Shown one piece after another: positions 1 through 7,761 of a stretch of 64,000 nucleotides of DNA. The first letter of the stretch is position 1. Every line of letters begins with the position of its first letter. This DNA is from Nocardia sp. NRRL S-836 (GTDB lineage Bacteria; Actinomycetota; Actinomycetes; Mycobacteriales; Pseudonocardiaceae): contig NZ_LGDY01000118.1 of NCBI RefSeq assembly GCF_001279525.1, positions 1 to 64,000 of the forward strand, read 5' to 3'. The position numbers and the translations under genes were made by a program. A model generated the notes under the pieces. The model was not told the origin of the DNA. It saw only the letters and a program-made list of their open reading frames with translations, and searched no databases.

Positions 1-2313
1 GGCGGGGGTGCCCAGGTCGGCCGGGGTGCCGGTGCCGTCGTGCGGACGCGGGCCGGACGGGTCGTGCGGGGTGGTGTCGTGCGGACGGGTGCCGCCGTCG
101 TGAGCGGGCGGACCGTCGTGCGGGCGGGTGGTGCCGTCGTGCGGGGTGGCCGAGGGGGTCGTGTCGTGGGGACGCGGCGTCGGCTGGTCGTGCGGCGCGG
201 GGCCGGACGAGGGCGTGTCGTGCGGGCGGGGGCTGGTCGGGGTGTCGTGGGGACGGGTGTCCGTCGGGGTGGAGGCCTGCGGGGTGCTGTCGTGGCCTGC
301 CGGGGAGGGCAGGGCCGAGCCGTGGCCGGCCGGGGTGGGCAGGCTGGAACCGGGAGCACCGGGCGCGTGTCCGGCGGGTGAGGGCAGGCCGGAACCCGAG
401 TTGCCGTGACCGGCCGGAGAAGGCGAGCCGGAACCCGTGTCGTGACCGGCGGGCGAGGGCAGGCCGGAGCCGTGTCCGGCCGGAGAGGGCAAGCCCGAAC
501 CCGAGTTGCCGTGACCGGCCGGGGAGGGCAGGCCGGAGCCTGGACCGCCGGGCGCGTGGCCGGCGGGCGAGGGCAAGCCCGAACCCGCGGTGCCGTGACC
601 AGCCGGGGAAGGCAGGCCGGAGCCGGGACCGCCGGGCGCGTGGCCGGCCGGAGAGGGCAGACCCGAGCCCGAGTTGCCATGGCCAGCCGGAGAAGGCGAG
701 CCCGAGCCCGGAGAGCCGTGGCCGGCGGGCGAGGGCAGGCCGGAGCCGTGCCCGGCGGCTGAACCTGAGCCCGGACTGGTGCCGTGGCCTGCGGACGAAC
801 CCGGACCCGTGCCGTGCCCGGCGGGCGAAGGCAGGCCCGAGCCACCGGAGCCGTGGCCCGCGGGCGACGGGAGGCCACCCGGCGTCGGCCGTGCGCCGGA
901 ACCAGAGCCCGAAGCCGAACCGGTGCCGGTGCCGGTGCCGGTGCCCGAACCAGAGCCGGAGTGGCCCGCCGGTGAGGGCAGGCCGGAGCCGGACTGCGGC
1001 GAGGGCAGCGCCGAACCGGACCCACCGGCCGGGCGGTGCTGCGGGGGCACGGTGGGAGCGGCGCCGGACGTGCCGGTGGAGCCGGGCCGGGGGCCGGAGC
1101 GTTGCGTGTCGCCGCCGCCGGGGGCCATCGGCGCGCCCATCGGCATGGCGCCGACCGGGGTGCTGGAGTGCGCAGGCGGGGCGGCTGCGGGTGCGGCACC
1201 GGCGGCGTGGGTGGTGTCCGGGCGGACGACCGGGGCGCCACCGGCGGAGGGGCCGCCGGACGAGACCGGGGCGGAGGCAGCAGGGCCGCCGGAGCCGCCG
1301 GGACGGACGGGCGGCGGTGCGGACACGGTGGGAGCACCTGAGCCGCCGGAGGCGCCGGGACCACCGGAGGGGGCGGTGGTGTCGGAGCCGTGCACCTGCG
1401 GAGGCGCGGAGACCGGTGCGGCCACGGGGGTCGAGACGGAGGCGGCCTTGGTGCCGTCGGCGCCGCCGCCGGAGGGTGAGTAGACCTCGCGGACGGTCGA
1501 GCCGATGTCGCGGCCGCGGTCGGCGATCTCGGTGGCCGAGTCCTTGACCGCGGAGATGTCGTCGTGGATGTCGCGGACGCTGTTGCGCACGTCGCGGGCG
1601 CCTTCGGCCACCTCCTGGGTGGCGTTCATGGCCTCGGCGAGGGAGTCGGCGTCCTTCAGCTTGCCCAGGGCGGAGGCGACCCGGCCGACGGCGTCGAACA
1701 GGGCCTTCACGTCCGTGACGAGCTTCTTGACCGTGTCGATGATGTCCATGACACGGCGGTAGATCTGGTAGGCGTTCCAGACCATCTCGGCGGCCTTGAT
1801 CCAGCCGGCCACCGGGACCCAGACGGTCGCGGCCGCCTGCAGGAGCTTGTTGATCAGGTAGTCCAGCAGGCGTGCGGCCTGCCTGCCCAGCGCCTCGGCG
1901 CCGGAGGCGAGCGTGTCGAAGCCCTTCGCGATGAGCTGGGCGACGCCCATCTCCGCCAGCAGGCCGGCCTTCCAGCCCAGCGCGATGTACTTCTCGTGGG
2001 AGGCGGCCGCCTCGCCGTCCCACGAGTTGCGCACCTTCCCGACGGCGTCGGTGAGGTTGTAGGACATGTCGTTCATGGCGTTGCCGACCATGCGCCACGC
2101 GTCGCCGTCGGCACGGATCTTCGTCCAGTCGCCGGTGATCGGCGTGATGATCGTGGCGACCAGGCTCTCGCCGGTCACGGCCTCGAACACCCAGTTGACG
2201 GCCTGGACGCCCCAGCCCTGGTCCTGGAGGACGTCGTTCAGCGCGGCTCTGTCGACCTCCGGCTGCTGCAGCGAGCCCGAGACCGGGCGCGGCGAGGAGT
2301 ACGCGGTCGTCAT
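1..2313 (-). CDS. WXG100-like type VII secretion substrate with PAGH/PHD repeat tail (3' end outside window)
   Basis: The frame is open from an ATG at 2313 to the left edge, giving at least 771 residues with no stop. The first 300 residues are helical and contain a WDG tripeptide near residue 117 (NSWDGEAA), as in WXG100 proteins. Long amphipathic helices follow. From about residue 300 the chain turns into Gly/Ser/Pro/Ala-rich low complexity, then about 15 PAGH units (consensus GSGLPSPAGHG, residues 440-675), then repeated RPHD/PHDG units to the edge. The start overlaps the stop of the upstream small gene (ATGA), so the two are translationally coupled. This layout matches ESX-exported proteins encoded after a small helical partner. 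An exported cell-wall or toxin-like protein is inference, and the C-terminal domain is not visible. Confidence 0.75.
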   Translation of the reverse strand, partial: MTTAYSSPRPVSGSLQQPEVDRAALNDVLQDQGWGVQAVNWVFEAVTGESLVATIITPITGDWTKIRADGDAWRMVGNAMNDMSYNLTDAVGKVRNSWDGEAAASHEKYIALGWKAGLLAEMGVAQLIAKGFDTLASGAEALGRQAARLLDYLINKLLQAAATVWVPVAGWIKAAEMVWNAYQIYRRVMDIIDTVKKLVTDVKALFDAVGRVASALGKLKDADSLAEAMNATQEVAEGARDVRNSVRDIHDDISAVKDSATEIADRGRDIGSTVREVYSPSGGGADGTKAASVSTPVAAPVSAPPQVHGSDTTAPSGGPGASGGSGAPTVSAPPPVRPGGSGGPAASAPVSSGGPSAGGAPVVRPDTTHAAGAAPAAAPPAHSSTPVGAMPMGAPMAPGGGDTQRSGPRPGSTGTSGAAPTVPPQHRPAGGSGSALPSPQSGSGLPSPAGHSGSGSGTGTGTGTGSASGSGSGARPTPGGLPSPAGHGSGGSGLPSPAGHGTGPGSSAGHGTSPGSGSAAGHGSGLPSPAGHGSPGSGSPSPAGHGNSGSGLPSPAGHAPGGPGSGLPSPAGHGTAGSGLPSPAGHAPGGPGSGLPSPAGHGNSGSGLPSPAGHGSGLPSPAGHDTGSGSPSPAGHGNSGSGLPSPAGHAPGAPGSSLPTPAGHGSALPSPAGHDSTPQASTPTDTRPHDTPTSPRPHDTPSSGPAPHDQPTPRPHDTTPSATPHDGTTRPHDGPPAHDGGTRPHDTTPHDPSGPRPHDGTGTPADLGTPA
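290..990. repeat. Tandem PAGH-coding repeats
   Basis: Units of about 33-39 bp read GSGLPSPAGHG or a near variant on the minus strand, inside the WXG100-like gene. Two 11-13 residue versions (ending NSGSG and APGGPG) alternate, which suggests expansion of a higher-order unit. The next 290 bp toward the edge carry a second, PHD-based repeat. Copy number may vary between strains or be collapsed in short-read assemblies. Confidence 0.8.
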
Positions 2314-2636
2314 CGCAGGAGGCCCTCGAAGATCTTCCGCTGGGCCATCTCGACCTGCTCGTAGACGGCGGCCGTGGCCTCCACGCCGGTGGCGGTGCCC
2401 TCCAGCTTCGACTTTCCGAAGTCGAGCGTCTCGTCGAAGAGCGAGCGCACGAGGTCCACGCCGGGCTGCAACAACGTGAGCAGGCCGGTGAAGCCGCTCT
2501 TGTCGCAGGCCGTGGCGTGGACGTACTTGCGGATCGTCTCGAACTCGCTGGCCTCCGTGCGCAGGTACTCGGCGTACGCGCGCAGTTCGGCAGCGTCTGT
2601 GGAAAACAGCGCCACGGCGGTCCCCCTCGGACTCAA
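2310..2636 (-). CDS. Small helical ESX-type partner protein
   Basis: The product is 108 residues and almost all helix, with a first helix around AELRAYAEYLRTEAS and a last helix carrying YEQVEMAQ. It is the size and style of EspC/WXG100-type secreted partners, and the YxxxE spacing in the last helix recalls the YxxxD/E export signal of type VII substrates. It overlaps the start of the large repeat protein by 4 bp, so the two are likely made in equal amounts and exported as a pair. No ESX core genes (eccC, mycP) are in the window, so the secretion assignment rests on architecture alone. Confidence 0.6.
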   Translation of the reverse strand: MSPRGTAVALFSTDAAELRAYAEYLRTEASEFETIRKYVHATACDKSGFTGLLTLLQPGVDLVRSLFDETLDFGKSKLEGTATGVEATAAVYEQVEMAQRKIFEGLLR

Positions 2637-2670
2637 GGTGCTCAGGTCACGCTGTGACGCAGCGCTCTCG

Positions 2671-3768
2671 TCACCAGTTCCCCGTGCGGTGGAAGTTGTT
2701 CAGCCGGTCCAGGCACGGGGCGAGGTCCATGTCCTGGGCGGCTACCCATGAGTCGTCGTAGTAGGTGTTGGCGTAACGCTCGCCGCCGTCGCACAGCAGC
2801 GTCACCACGCTCCCGCGGGTCCGCGACTGCCGCATCTGGGCCACGATTTGGAACGCACCCCACAGGTTCGTGCCGGTGGAGCCGCCGACGCGCCGCCCGA
2901 GCAGGTCCTCGACGTGCCGGATGGTCGCCACGGACGCCGCGTCCGGAACCTTGATCATCCGGTCGATCACCTGGCCGACGAACGACGGCTCGACGCGCGG
3001 ACGGCCGATGCCCTCGATCCGCGAGCCGCGGGTGCCGACCAGACCGGGGTTGCCGTCGCGCCACGCGTCGAAGAACACCGAGTGCTCCGGGTCCACCACG
3101 GCCAGGCGCGTGTTCAGCTTGCGGTAGTGGATGTACCGGCCGATGGTGGCCGACGTGCCGCCCGTCCCGGCGCCGACGACCACCCACTCCGGCTCCGGCG
3201 ACGGCTCCAGCCGCATCTGCTCGAAGATCGACTCAGCGATGTTGTTGTTGCCGCGCCAGTCGGTCGCGCGCTCGGCGTGCGTGAACTGGTCCATGAAGTG
3301 GCCGCCCAGCTCGGCCGCGAGCCGGCGCGACTCGTCGTAGATCGCCGACGGCTCGTCCACGAAGTGGCAGCGGCCGCCCTGGCGTTCGATCAGCGCGACC
3401 TTCTCCGCCGACGTCGACCGCGGCATCACGGCGATGAACGGCAGCCCCAGCAACCGCGCGAAGTAGGCCTCGGACACCGCCGTCGAGCCCGACGAGGCCT
3501 CGATCACGGGCGTGCCGCCGGTCACCCAGCCGTTGCAGATCGCGTAGAGGAACAACGACCGCGCCAGCCGGTGCTTGAGCGACCCGGTCGGGTGCGTCGA
3601 CTCGTCCTTCAGGTAGAGGTCGATGCCCCAGTCGAGCGGCAGCGGGTAGCGCAGCAGGTGCGTGTCCGCGCTGCGGTTGGCGTCCGCCTCGATGATCCCG
3701 ACGGCCTCGCACACCCAGTGCCTGGTCCTGCTGCAACATCGGTCTACAGAAGTGCTCACAGCGGGCAC
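2671..3768 (-). CDS. cds1: PLP-dependent cysteine synthase-family protein, Cds1-like
   Basis: This is a 365-residue fold-type II PLP enzyme. The PLP lysine sits in TGSLKHRLA near residue 65, the Asn/Ser loop is [12 protein letters not shown], and the phosphate-binding loop is [14 protein letters not shown]. The segment [21 protein letters not shown] at the N-terminus is typical of the actinobacterial branch that includes the mycobacterial L-cysteine desulfhydrase Cds1 (Rv3684). The likely reaction is cysteine to sulfide, pyruvate and ammonia, with O-acetylserine sulfhydrylase activity as the alternative. The GTG start has no clear ribosome binding site. The gene stands alone, with DUF4229 and lrp genes upstream in the same direction. 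Confidence 0.75.
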   Translation of the reverse strand: MPAVSTSVDRCCSRTRHWVCEAVGIIEADANRSADTHLLRYPLPLDWGIDLYLKDESTHPTGSLKHRLARSLFLYAICNGWVTGGTPVIEASSGSTAVSEAYFARLLGLPFIAVMPRSTSAEKVALIERQGGRCHFVDEPSAIYDESRRLAAELGGHFMDQFTHAERATDWRGNNNIAESIFEQMRLEPSPEPEWVVVGAGTGGTSATIGRYIHYRKLNTRLAVVDPEHSVFFDAWRDGNPGLVGTRGSRIEGIGRPRVEPSFVGQVIDRMIKVPDAASVATIRHVEDLLGRRVGGSTGTNLWGAFQIVAQMRQSRTRGSVVTLLCDGGERYANTYYDDSWVAAQDMDLAPCLDRLNNFHRTGNW

Positions 3769-3786
3769 GATATCCGCGCCCGGCCG

Positions 3787-4056
3787 TCACGCCCGGGTGA
3801 GAGGGCCCTCATCACCGCGCAGCTCGGCGCGCAGCTTGTCCCGTTCGGCCCTGCGGACGGCGTCACGCGCGTTCAGACCGGCCGCCACGCGCTCGCGCAG
3901 CCCCTTGAACACGAACAACGACGCGGGCAGCGCCACCACCACACCGACCGCCAAGGCGACCAGGAACGGCACGTTGAAGAGCATGAGAGCGCCCGTCACC
4001 ACCGCGACGAGACCGAAGCGGGCGAGAACGTACAGGGTCACATCTCGAGCGAGCAC
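3787..4056 (-). CDS. DUF4229 small membrane protein
   Basis: The 89-residue protein has two hydrophobic segments (about residues 8-25 and 28-50) separated by NVPF, then a basic, charged C-terminal helix with RERVAAGLNARDAVRRAERDK. This is the usual form of the actinobacterial DUF4229 family, whose function is unknown. The GTG start lies 4 bp after the end of the lrp gene, so the two are probably co-transcribed. A second in-frame GTG five codons later is possible. Confidence 0.7.
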   Translation of the reverse strand: MLARDVTLYVLARFGLVAVVTGALMLFNVPFLVALAVGVVVALPASLFVFKGLRERVAAGLNARDAVRRAERDKLRAELRGDEGPLTRA

Positions 4057-4060
4057 CCGT

Positions 4061-4522
4061 TCAGGTTACGTCGCCTTCGTCGGAGGTGTTCGGCCGTCCT
4101 TCGAAACGGGTGGACAGCACCACGGTCGTGCGGGTCCGCGCCACGCCGGGGATGCGCCGCAGCCGGCCCAGCGACTTCTCCAGGTCGTCCACCGTGGCCA
4201 CCCTGACCTTGACGATGAACGACTCGTCGCCCGCCACCCGGTAGCAGGACTCGACCTCGATGAGCTCGGCCAGCTCGTCCGCGACCTCGTTGTCGTCCGC
4301 GGTGTCGGTGGGGTGGATGCCGATCAACGCGGTCACGCCCAGGCCGACCGAGCTGGGGTCGACGACGGCGTGATAGCCGACGATCACGCCGGCCGACTCG
4401 AGCTTGCCGACCCGCTCGTGCACCGCAGAGGCCGAGAGCCCGACCTGTCGTCCCAGGTCAGCGTAAGTGGCCCGACCGTTGGCACGCAGCGCGGCGATGA
4501 TCTGACGATCAAGTGCATCCAC
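4061..4522 (-). CDS. Lrp/AsnC family transcriptional regulator
   Basis: The 153-residue protein has an N-terminal winged helix-turn-helix (DRQIIAALRANGRATYADLG, then SASAVHERVGKLESAG) and a C-terminal RAM/AsnC ligand domain (residues 70-145). It probably senses an amino acid. The GTG start has AAGG seven bases upstream. The gene faces the divergent bldC region with a 380-bp gap. The target is unknown; the nearby Cds1-like cysteine enzyme is a plausible but unproven candidate. Confidence 0.9.
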   Translation of the reverse strand: MDALDRQIIAALRANGRATYADLGRQVGLSASAVHERVGKLESAGVIVGYHAVVDPSSVGLGVTALIGIHPTDTADDNEVADELAELIEVESCYRVAGDESFIVKVRVATVDDLEKSLGRLRRIPGVARTRTTVVLSTRFEGRPNTSDEGDVT

Positions 4523-4654
4523 GCGGACACCTTAGGCGCTGCACACGCGTACACGTCGTCCCGGTCACACGTCGTGCCACGCGGGGAGCTTTCGCACGAC
4601 AGGAGCGGACGCGTGGGGATCACATGCCCCACGGCTTCGCGCCGACCAGCACCT

Positions 4655-4757
4655 GCGGGTTCGCGCCGGTCGTCCGGTTACCCCTTCGTCGTGGATTCGG
4701 CGAAGCCCAATCCACGACGAAGCGGTGGCCGGATGACCGGCTTCCCGGCGAACCCGC
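4655..4757. repeat. Long imperfect inverted repeat in the lrp-bldC gap
   Basis: The left arm at 4655-4697 and right arm at 4709-4757 pair over about 43 bp. The inner 14 bp (CTTCGTCGTGGATT) are perfect around an 11-bp loop. The next 19 bp match with four differences, and an outer 10-bp block (GCGGGTTCGC) matches after a 6-bp bulge. No open frame of interest overlaps it. The remainder of the 4523-4902 gap holds an AT-rich stretch at 4810-4845 and the bldC leader; I see no gene. It resembles a miniature mobile or REP-like element, but no target duplication is visible. Confidence 0.7.
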
Positions 4758-4867
4758 CGCGCGAGCGGAGCGAGCGCCACAAGCACTGTCCGATACGCGC
4801 ACCTCGTCCCATTACTACCTCTTTACCAAAAAACAAGCGTTCGAGTACCTGACGGGTGAGATGCCAC

Positions 4868-4889
4868 GATCAGACCGGAACGTCTGATC
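4868..4889 (+). promoter_or_regulatory. Perfect palindrome just upstream of bldC
   Basis: GATCAGAC and GTCTGATC face each other across CGGAAC and end immediately before the GAGGAGG ribosome binding site of bldC. A perfect 8-bp dyad here could be an operator or a short leader hairpin. The regulator is not known. Confidence 0.55.
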
Positions 4890-4902
4890 TGAGGAGGCAG
4901 TA

Positions 4903-5112
4903 GTGACTGCTGCAGCGACCGAGCGCCTGTTGACGCCTGGGGAAGTGGCCAACCTGTTCAGGGTCGACCCGAAGACCGTGACCCGGTGGGCGACCGCTGG
5001 CCGTATCGGCTCGATCCGCACCCCTGGAGGACACCGCAGGTTCCGTGAGACCGAGGTGAAGGCACTGCTCACGGAGCTCACGACCGAGGCAACTGAACCC
5101 GTTCGCCACTGA
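4903..5112 (+). CDS. bldC: BldC developmental transcription regulator
   Basis: The 69-residue protein is a single MerR-like winged helix: LLTPGEVANLFRVDPKTVTRW followed by the wing GGHRRFRE. Length and sequence match Streptomyces BldC, which binds direct repeats cooperatively and holds back sporulation. The GTG start is set by GAGGAGG with ideal spacing. A perfect dyad lies directly upstream. The gene is followed by a small membrane protein and a strong terminator, as a short plus-strand unit between two minus-strand blocks. Confidence 0.95.
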   Translation: MTAAATERLLTPGEVANLFRVDPKTVTRWATAGRIGSIRTPGGHRRFRETEVKALLTELTTEATEPVRH

Positions 5113-5168
5113 ACCCGTAGTAAACCTGTGCCGCGGGTAATCTCGTGGCAAAGGGAGGTGGCGACCAG

Positions 5169-5336
5169 ATGATCTACCTGCTGGCGGTGATCGGTGCGCT
5201 CACCGTGGCTGTGCTCGTGTGGCGAGCGTTCGCCCCACAGCATTCGGAGTACACCCCGGGCCGCAAGGTGATCGCACCTGACGACGACCCGGAGTTCCTG
5301 CGCAAGCTCGACGAGCAGCGCAAGCGCGACGAGTGA
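5169..5336 (+). CDS. Small single-pass membrane protein
   Basis: The 55-residue product has one N-terminal transmembrane helix (MIYLLAVIGALTVAVLVWRAF) and a charged C-terminal tail ending EFLRKLDEQRKRDE. I chose the ATG at 5169 because AAGGGAGG lies at a good distance upstream; an in-frame GTG at 5145 would put that site inside the gene. It is 56 bp downstream of bldC and probably co-transcribed. Its function is unknown. Confidence 0.75.
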   Translation: MIYLLAVIGALTVAVLVWRAFAPQHSEYTPGRKVIAPDDDPEFLRKLDEQRKRDE

Positions 5337-5340
5337 ACGA

Positions 5341-5370
5341 AAAGGGGCCCCAGCACACCGGGGCCCCTCT
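5341..5370. terminator. Bidirectional terminator hairpin
   Basis: AGGGGCCCC and GGGGCCCCT pair across AGCACACC, preceded by an A-run and followed by TCT. It sits between the convergent small membrane gene and the ParA-like gene and can serve both. Confidence 0.8.
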
Positions 5371-5391
5371 CGCGTGAGCTCGCGTTCCGCG

Positions 5392-6735
5392 TCAGGTGTT
5401 GGGGAAGTCGTCCGCGACCACGGCGGCGAGTTCCAGCAGCGCCAGACGCGTCTCCGGCGCGAGCTTGTCGAGCTCGATCTCGGCGCCTTCTTCGAGGTGC
5501 GCGTCGAACGGCATGCGCACCACGGACCGGCAGCGCTGCGCGAAGTGCGCGGCGAGCTTGTCCAGGTCGACCTTGCCCGACTTCGGCCGCACCGAGTTGA
5601 TGACGCACACCGACTTCGCGACAAGCGCGCCGTAGCCGTGCGCCTCCAGCCAGTCGAGCGTGGCGGCCGACGTCTGCGCGCCGTCCACCGAACCGGACGA
5701 CACCAGGACCAGCGAGTCCGCCTCGTCCAGCACGCCCTTCATGGCCGAGTGCATCAAACCGGTGCCGCAGTCGGTGAGCACGATGTTGTAGAAGTGCTCC
5801 AGCAACGTCACCGTGCGCCGGTAGTCGTCCTCGCTGAACGCCTCCGACACGGCCGGGTCCTGCTCAGAGGCGAGGACCTCCAGGCGTGACGGCGACTGCG
5901 AGGTGTACGCGCGCACGTCGCTGTACTTCGTGATCCGCGAGGAGTCGCGCAGCAGGTGCCGCACGGTCGCCGTGGTCTCCCGCGGGATCTTCAACGCCAG
6001 CGTGCCGCGGTCGGGGTTCGCGTCCACCGCGATGACCCGGTCGCCGCGCAGCGACGAGAACGTCGAGCCCAGCGTGGTCGTCGTCGTGGTCTTGCCGACG
6101 CCGCCCTTGAGCGACAACATCGCGATCTTGTAGCACCCGCGCAGCGGCTGGTTGATCCGCGCGATCAGCTCACGGCGGCGCAGGTCCGCGGGGCTCTCGC
6201 CGAGGTTGACCAGGCCGCCGGTCATCGAGTGCAGCGACTTGCGCCAGCCGGAGGCCGGTGGGCGCTTCTCCTTCTTGATCAGCTGCTGCGACGAGACTTC
6301 CTGGGCCTGCGAGCGGTACGGCTGCTGCGGGAAGTTGTTCGGGTACTGCTGGCCGGCGAACTGGCCGTACTGGGCCGTGTTGTGCTGACCGGACGGCCCA
6401 CCGCCCACCTGGTGCGGACCCGACTGGCCGGCCACCTGGTAGGCACCGGACTGACCACCGGGCACCGGGTAGGCGCCGGACTGACCACCAGGCACCGGGT
6501 AGGCACCGGACTGACCACCGGGCACCGGGTACGGGCCCGATCCGCCGGGCACCTGGTACGGGCCGGACGCTCCCGGCACCGGGTACGAACCTGACTGGCC
6601 ACCGGCGACGGGGTAGGGACCTGATTGGCCGCTGATCTGCTGCGGACCGGACTGCTGCGGGTCGAGGTATGCCGTCTGCGGGTCGACGTACTGCGGGCCG
6701 GGGCCCTGTTCCTCACCCGGTGGTTGCCATGTCAC
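5392..6735 (-). CDS. MinD/ParA-family ATPase with proline/glycine repeat N-terminus (EspI-like)
   Basis: The 447-residue protein has about 140 low-complexity N-terminal residues with at least seven units of the PVPGGQSGAY type. A basic linker follows, then a deviant Walker A motif (SLKGGVGKTTTTTT, near residue 210). VIAVDANPD and IVLTDCGTG supply the switch motifs. This is the layout of mycobacterial EspI and related ESX-associated ParA-like ATPases. The GTG start has GGGAGGG upstream. The nearby ESX substrate pair supports a role in secretion, but a function in chromosome or cell-wall positioning is also possible. Confidence 0.8.
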   Translation of the reverse strand: MTWQPPGEEQGPGPQYVDPQTAYLDPQQSGPQQISGQSGPYPVAGGQSGSYPVPGASGPYQVPGGSGPYPVPGGQSGAYPVPGGQSGAYPVPGGQSGAYQVAGQSGPHQVGGGPSGQHNTAQYGQFAGQQYPNNFPQQPYRSQAQEVSSQQLIKKEKRPPASGWRKSLHSMTGGLVNLGESPADLRRRELIARINQPLRGCYKIAMLSLKGGVGKTTTTTTLGSTFSSLRGDRVIAVDANPDRGTLALKIPRETTATVRHLLRDSSRITKYSDVRAYTSQSPSRLEVLASEQDPAVSEAFSEDDYRRTVTLLEHFYNIVLTDCGTGLMHSAMKGVLDEADSLVLVSSGSVDGAQTSAATLDWLEAHGYGALVAKSVCVINSVRPKSGKVDLDKLAAHFAQRCRSVVRMPFDAHLEEGAEIELDKLAPETRLALLELAAVVADDFPNT

Positions 6736-6837
6736 CGCTGTGGCCCTCCCTGAGCAAGGAGGATCGAGACCTCCCCGACCCCCAGGTTGCGACGGTACGC
6801 AACCGGCATCGGTTCCATCGACGTGGGTGCCAACTCG

Positions 6838-7761
6838 TTAGAGACCCGCGTACGAATGCAACCCGCTGGTGACCAAGTTGATGAAGAAGAGGTTGAACAC
6901 GTTCAGCGCGAAGCCGCCGACGTTGATCCAGGCGGCCCCGCGGCCACGCCAGCCGGCCGTCGCCCGCGCGTGCAGGTAGGCCGCGTAGACCACCCACGAC
7001 ACGAACGCCACGGTCTCCTTGGGGTCCCAGCCCCAGAACCGGCCCCACGCCGCTTCCGCCCAGATCGCGCCGCAGATGATGCCCGCGGTGAACAGCGGGA
7101 ACGCCAGCACCGTCGTGCGGTAGGCCATCCGGTCGAGCACGTCGGCGGAGGGCAGCTTCGGCAGCCGGTCGTCCCTGCCGTCCTTGAGCAGGTAGAGGAT
7201 CGAGGCGATGCCGGGGATCAGCAGGATGCCGGACGAGATCGAGATCACCGAGACGTGGATGACGAGCCAGTACGAGCGCAGCGCCGGCTGCACGGGCGCG
7301 GACTCGGCGTAGAGCACCGTGCCGCCGAGGAACAGCAGGACCCAGATCGGCACCAGCACGAACGCGCCGAGGCGGCGGATCGGGAACTTCGCCATCAGCA
7401 CGATCCACGCCACCACCGCGGCCAGGCACAGCAGCGACATGTACTCGTACATGTTGCCCCAGGGCGCGCGCCCGGCGGACAGGCCGCGCATGACCAGCGA
7501 ACCCAGGTGCAGCAGCGCGCCGAGCACGGTCAGCGCGGCGCCCATGCGGCCGAACCGCTCCGGGCGCGAGACCTCGCGCTGCTCCGGCTCGTCGGTCAGC
7601 CCGGTGATCGGCGCACCGGCGCCCACCAGCGCTTCGGCCTTGCGCGGCGCGCGCGTGAAGGCCTGTTCGACCAGGTAGAACGCCATCGCGAAGAAGTAGA
7701 CCGCGAGCGCGCTGCGGTACAGCCAGTCGCTGTAGGTCGCGAGTGTCTCGTCAACCGGCAT
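6838..7761 (-). CDS. ccsB: Cytochrome c biogenesis protein CcsB (haem handling)
   Basis: The 307-residue polytopic membrane protein carries the tryptophan-rich WGRFWGWDPKE motif of the haem-handling CcsA/CcsB (ResC) family near residue 235. Histidines in IHVSVIS and the last helices are candidate haem ligands. It forms the system II cytochrome c synthase with ResB. Its start overlaps the resB stop by one base (TGATG), so the two are made together. It is the last gene of the ccdA-resB-ccsB operon. Confidence 0.93.
   Translation of the reverse strand: MPVDETLATYSDWLYRSALAVYFFAMAFYLVEQAFTRAPRKAEALVGAGAPITGLTDEPEQREVSRPERFGRMGAALTVLGALLHLGSLVMRGLSAGRAPWGNMYEYMSLLCLAAVVAWIVLMAKFPIRRLGAFVLVPIWVLLFLGGTVLYAESAPVQPALRSYWLVIHVSVISISSGILLIPGIASILYLLKDGRDDRLPKLPSADVLDRMAYRTTVLAFPLFTAGIICGAIWAEAAWGRFWGWDPKETVAFVSWVVYAAYLHARATAGWRGRGAAWINVGGFALNVFNLFFINLVTSGLHSYAGL

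Noticed and set aside
40..1547. Long plus-strand arginine/proline-rich open frames
   Set aside because: They are antisense to the WXG100-like repeat gene, have low-complexity Arg/Pro composition and no ribosome binding site. The minus frame has sensible domains.
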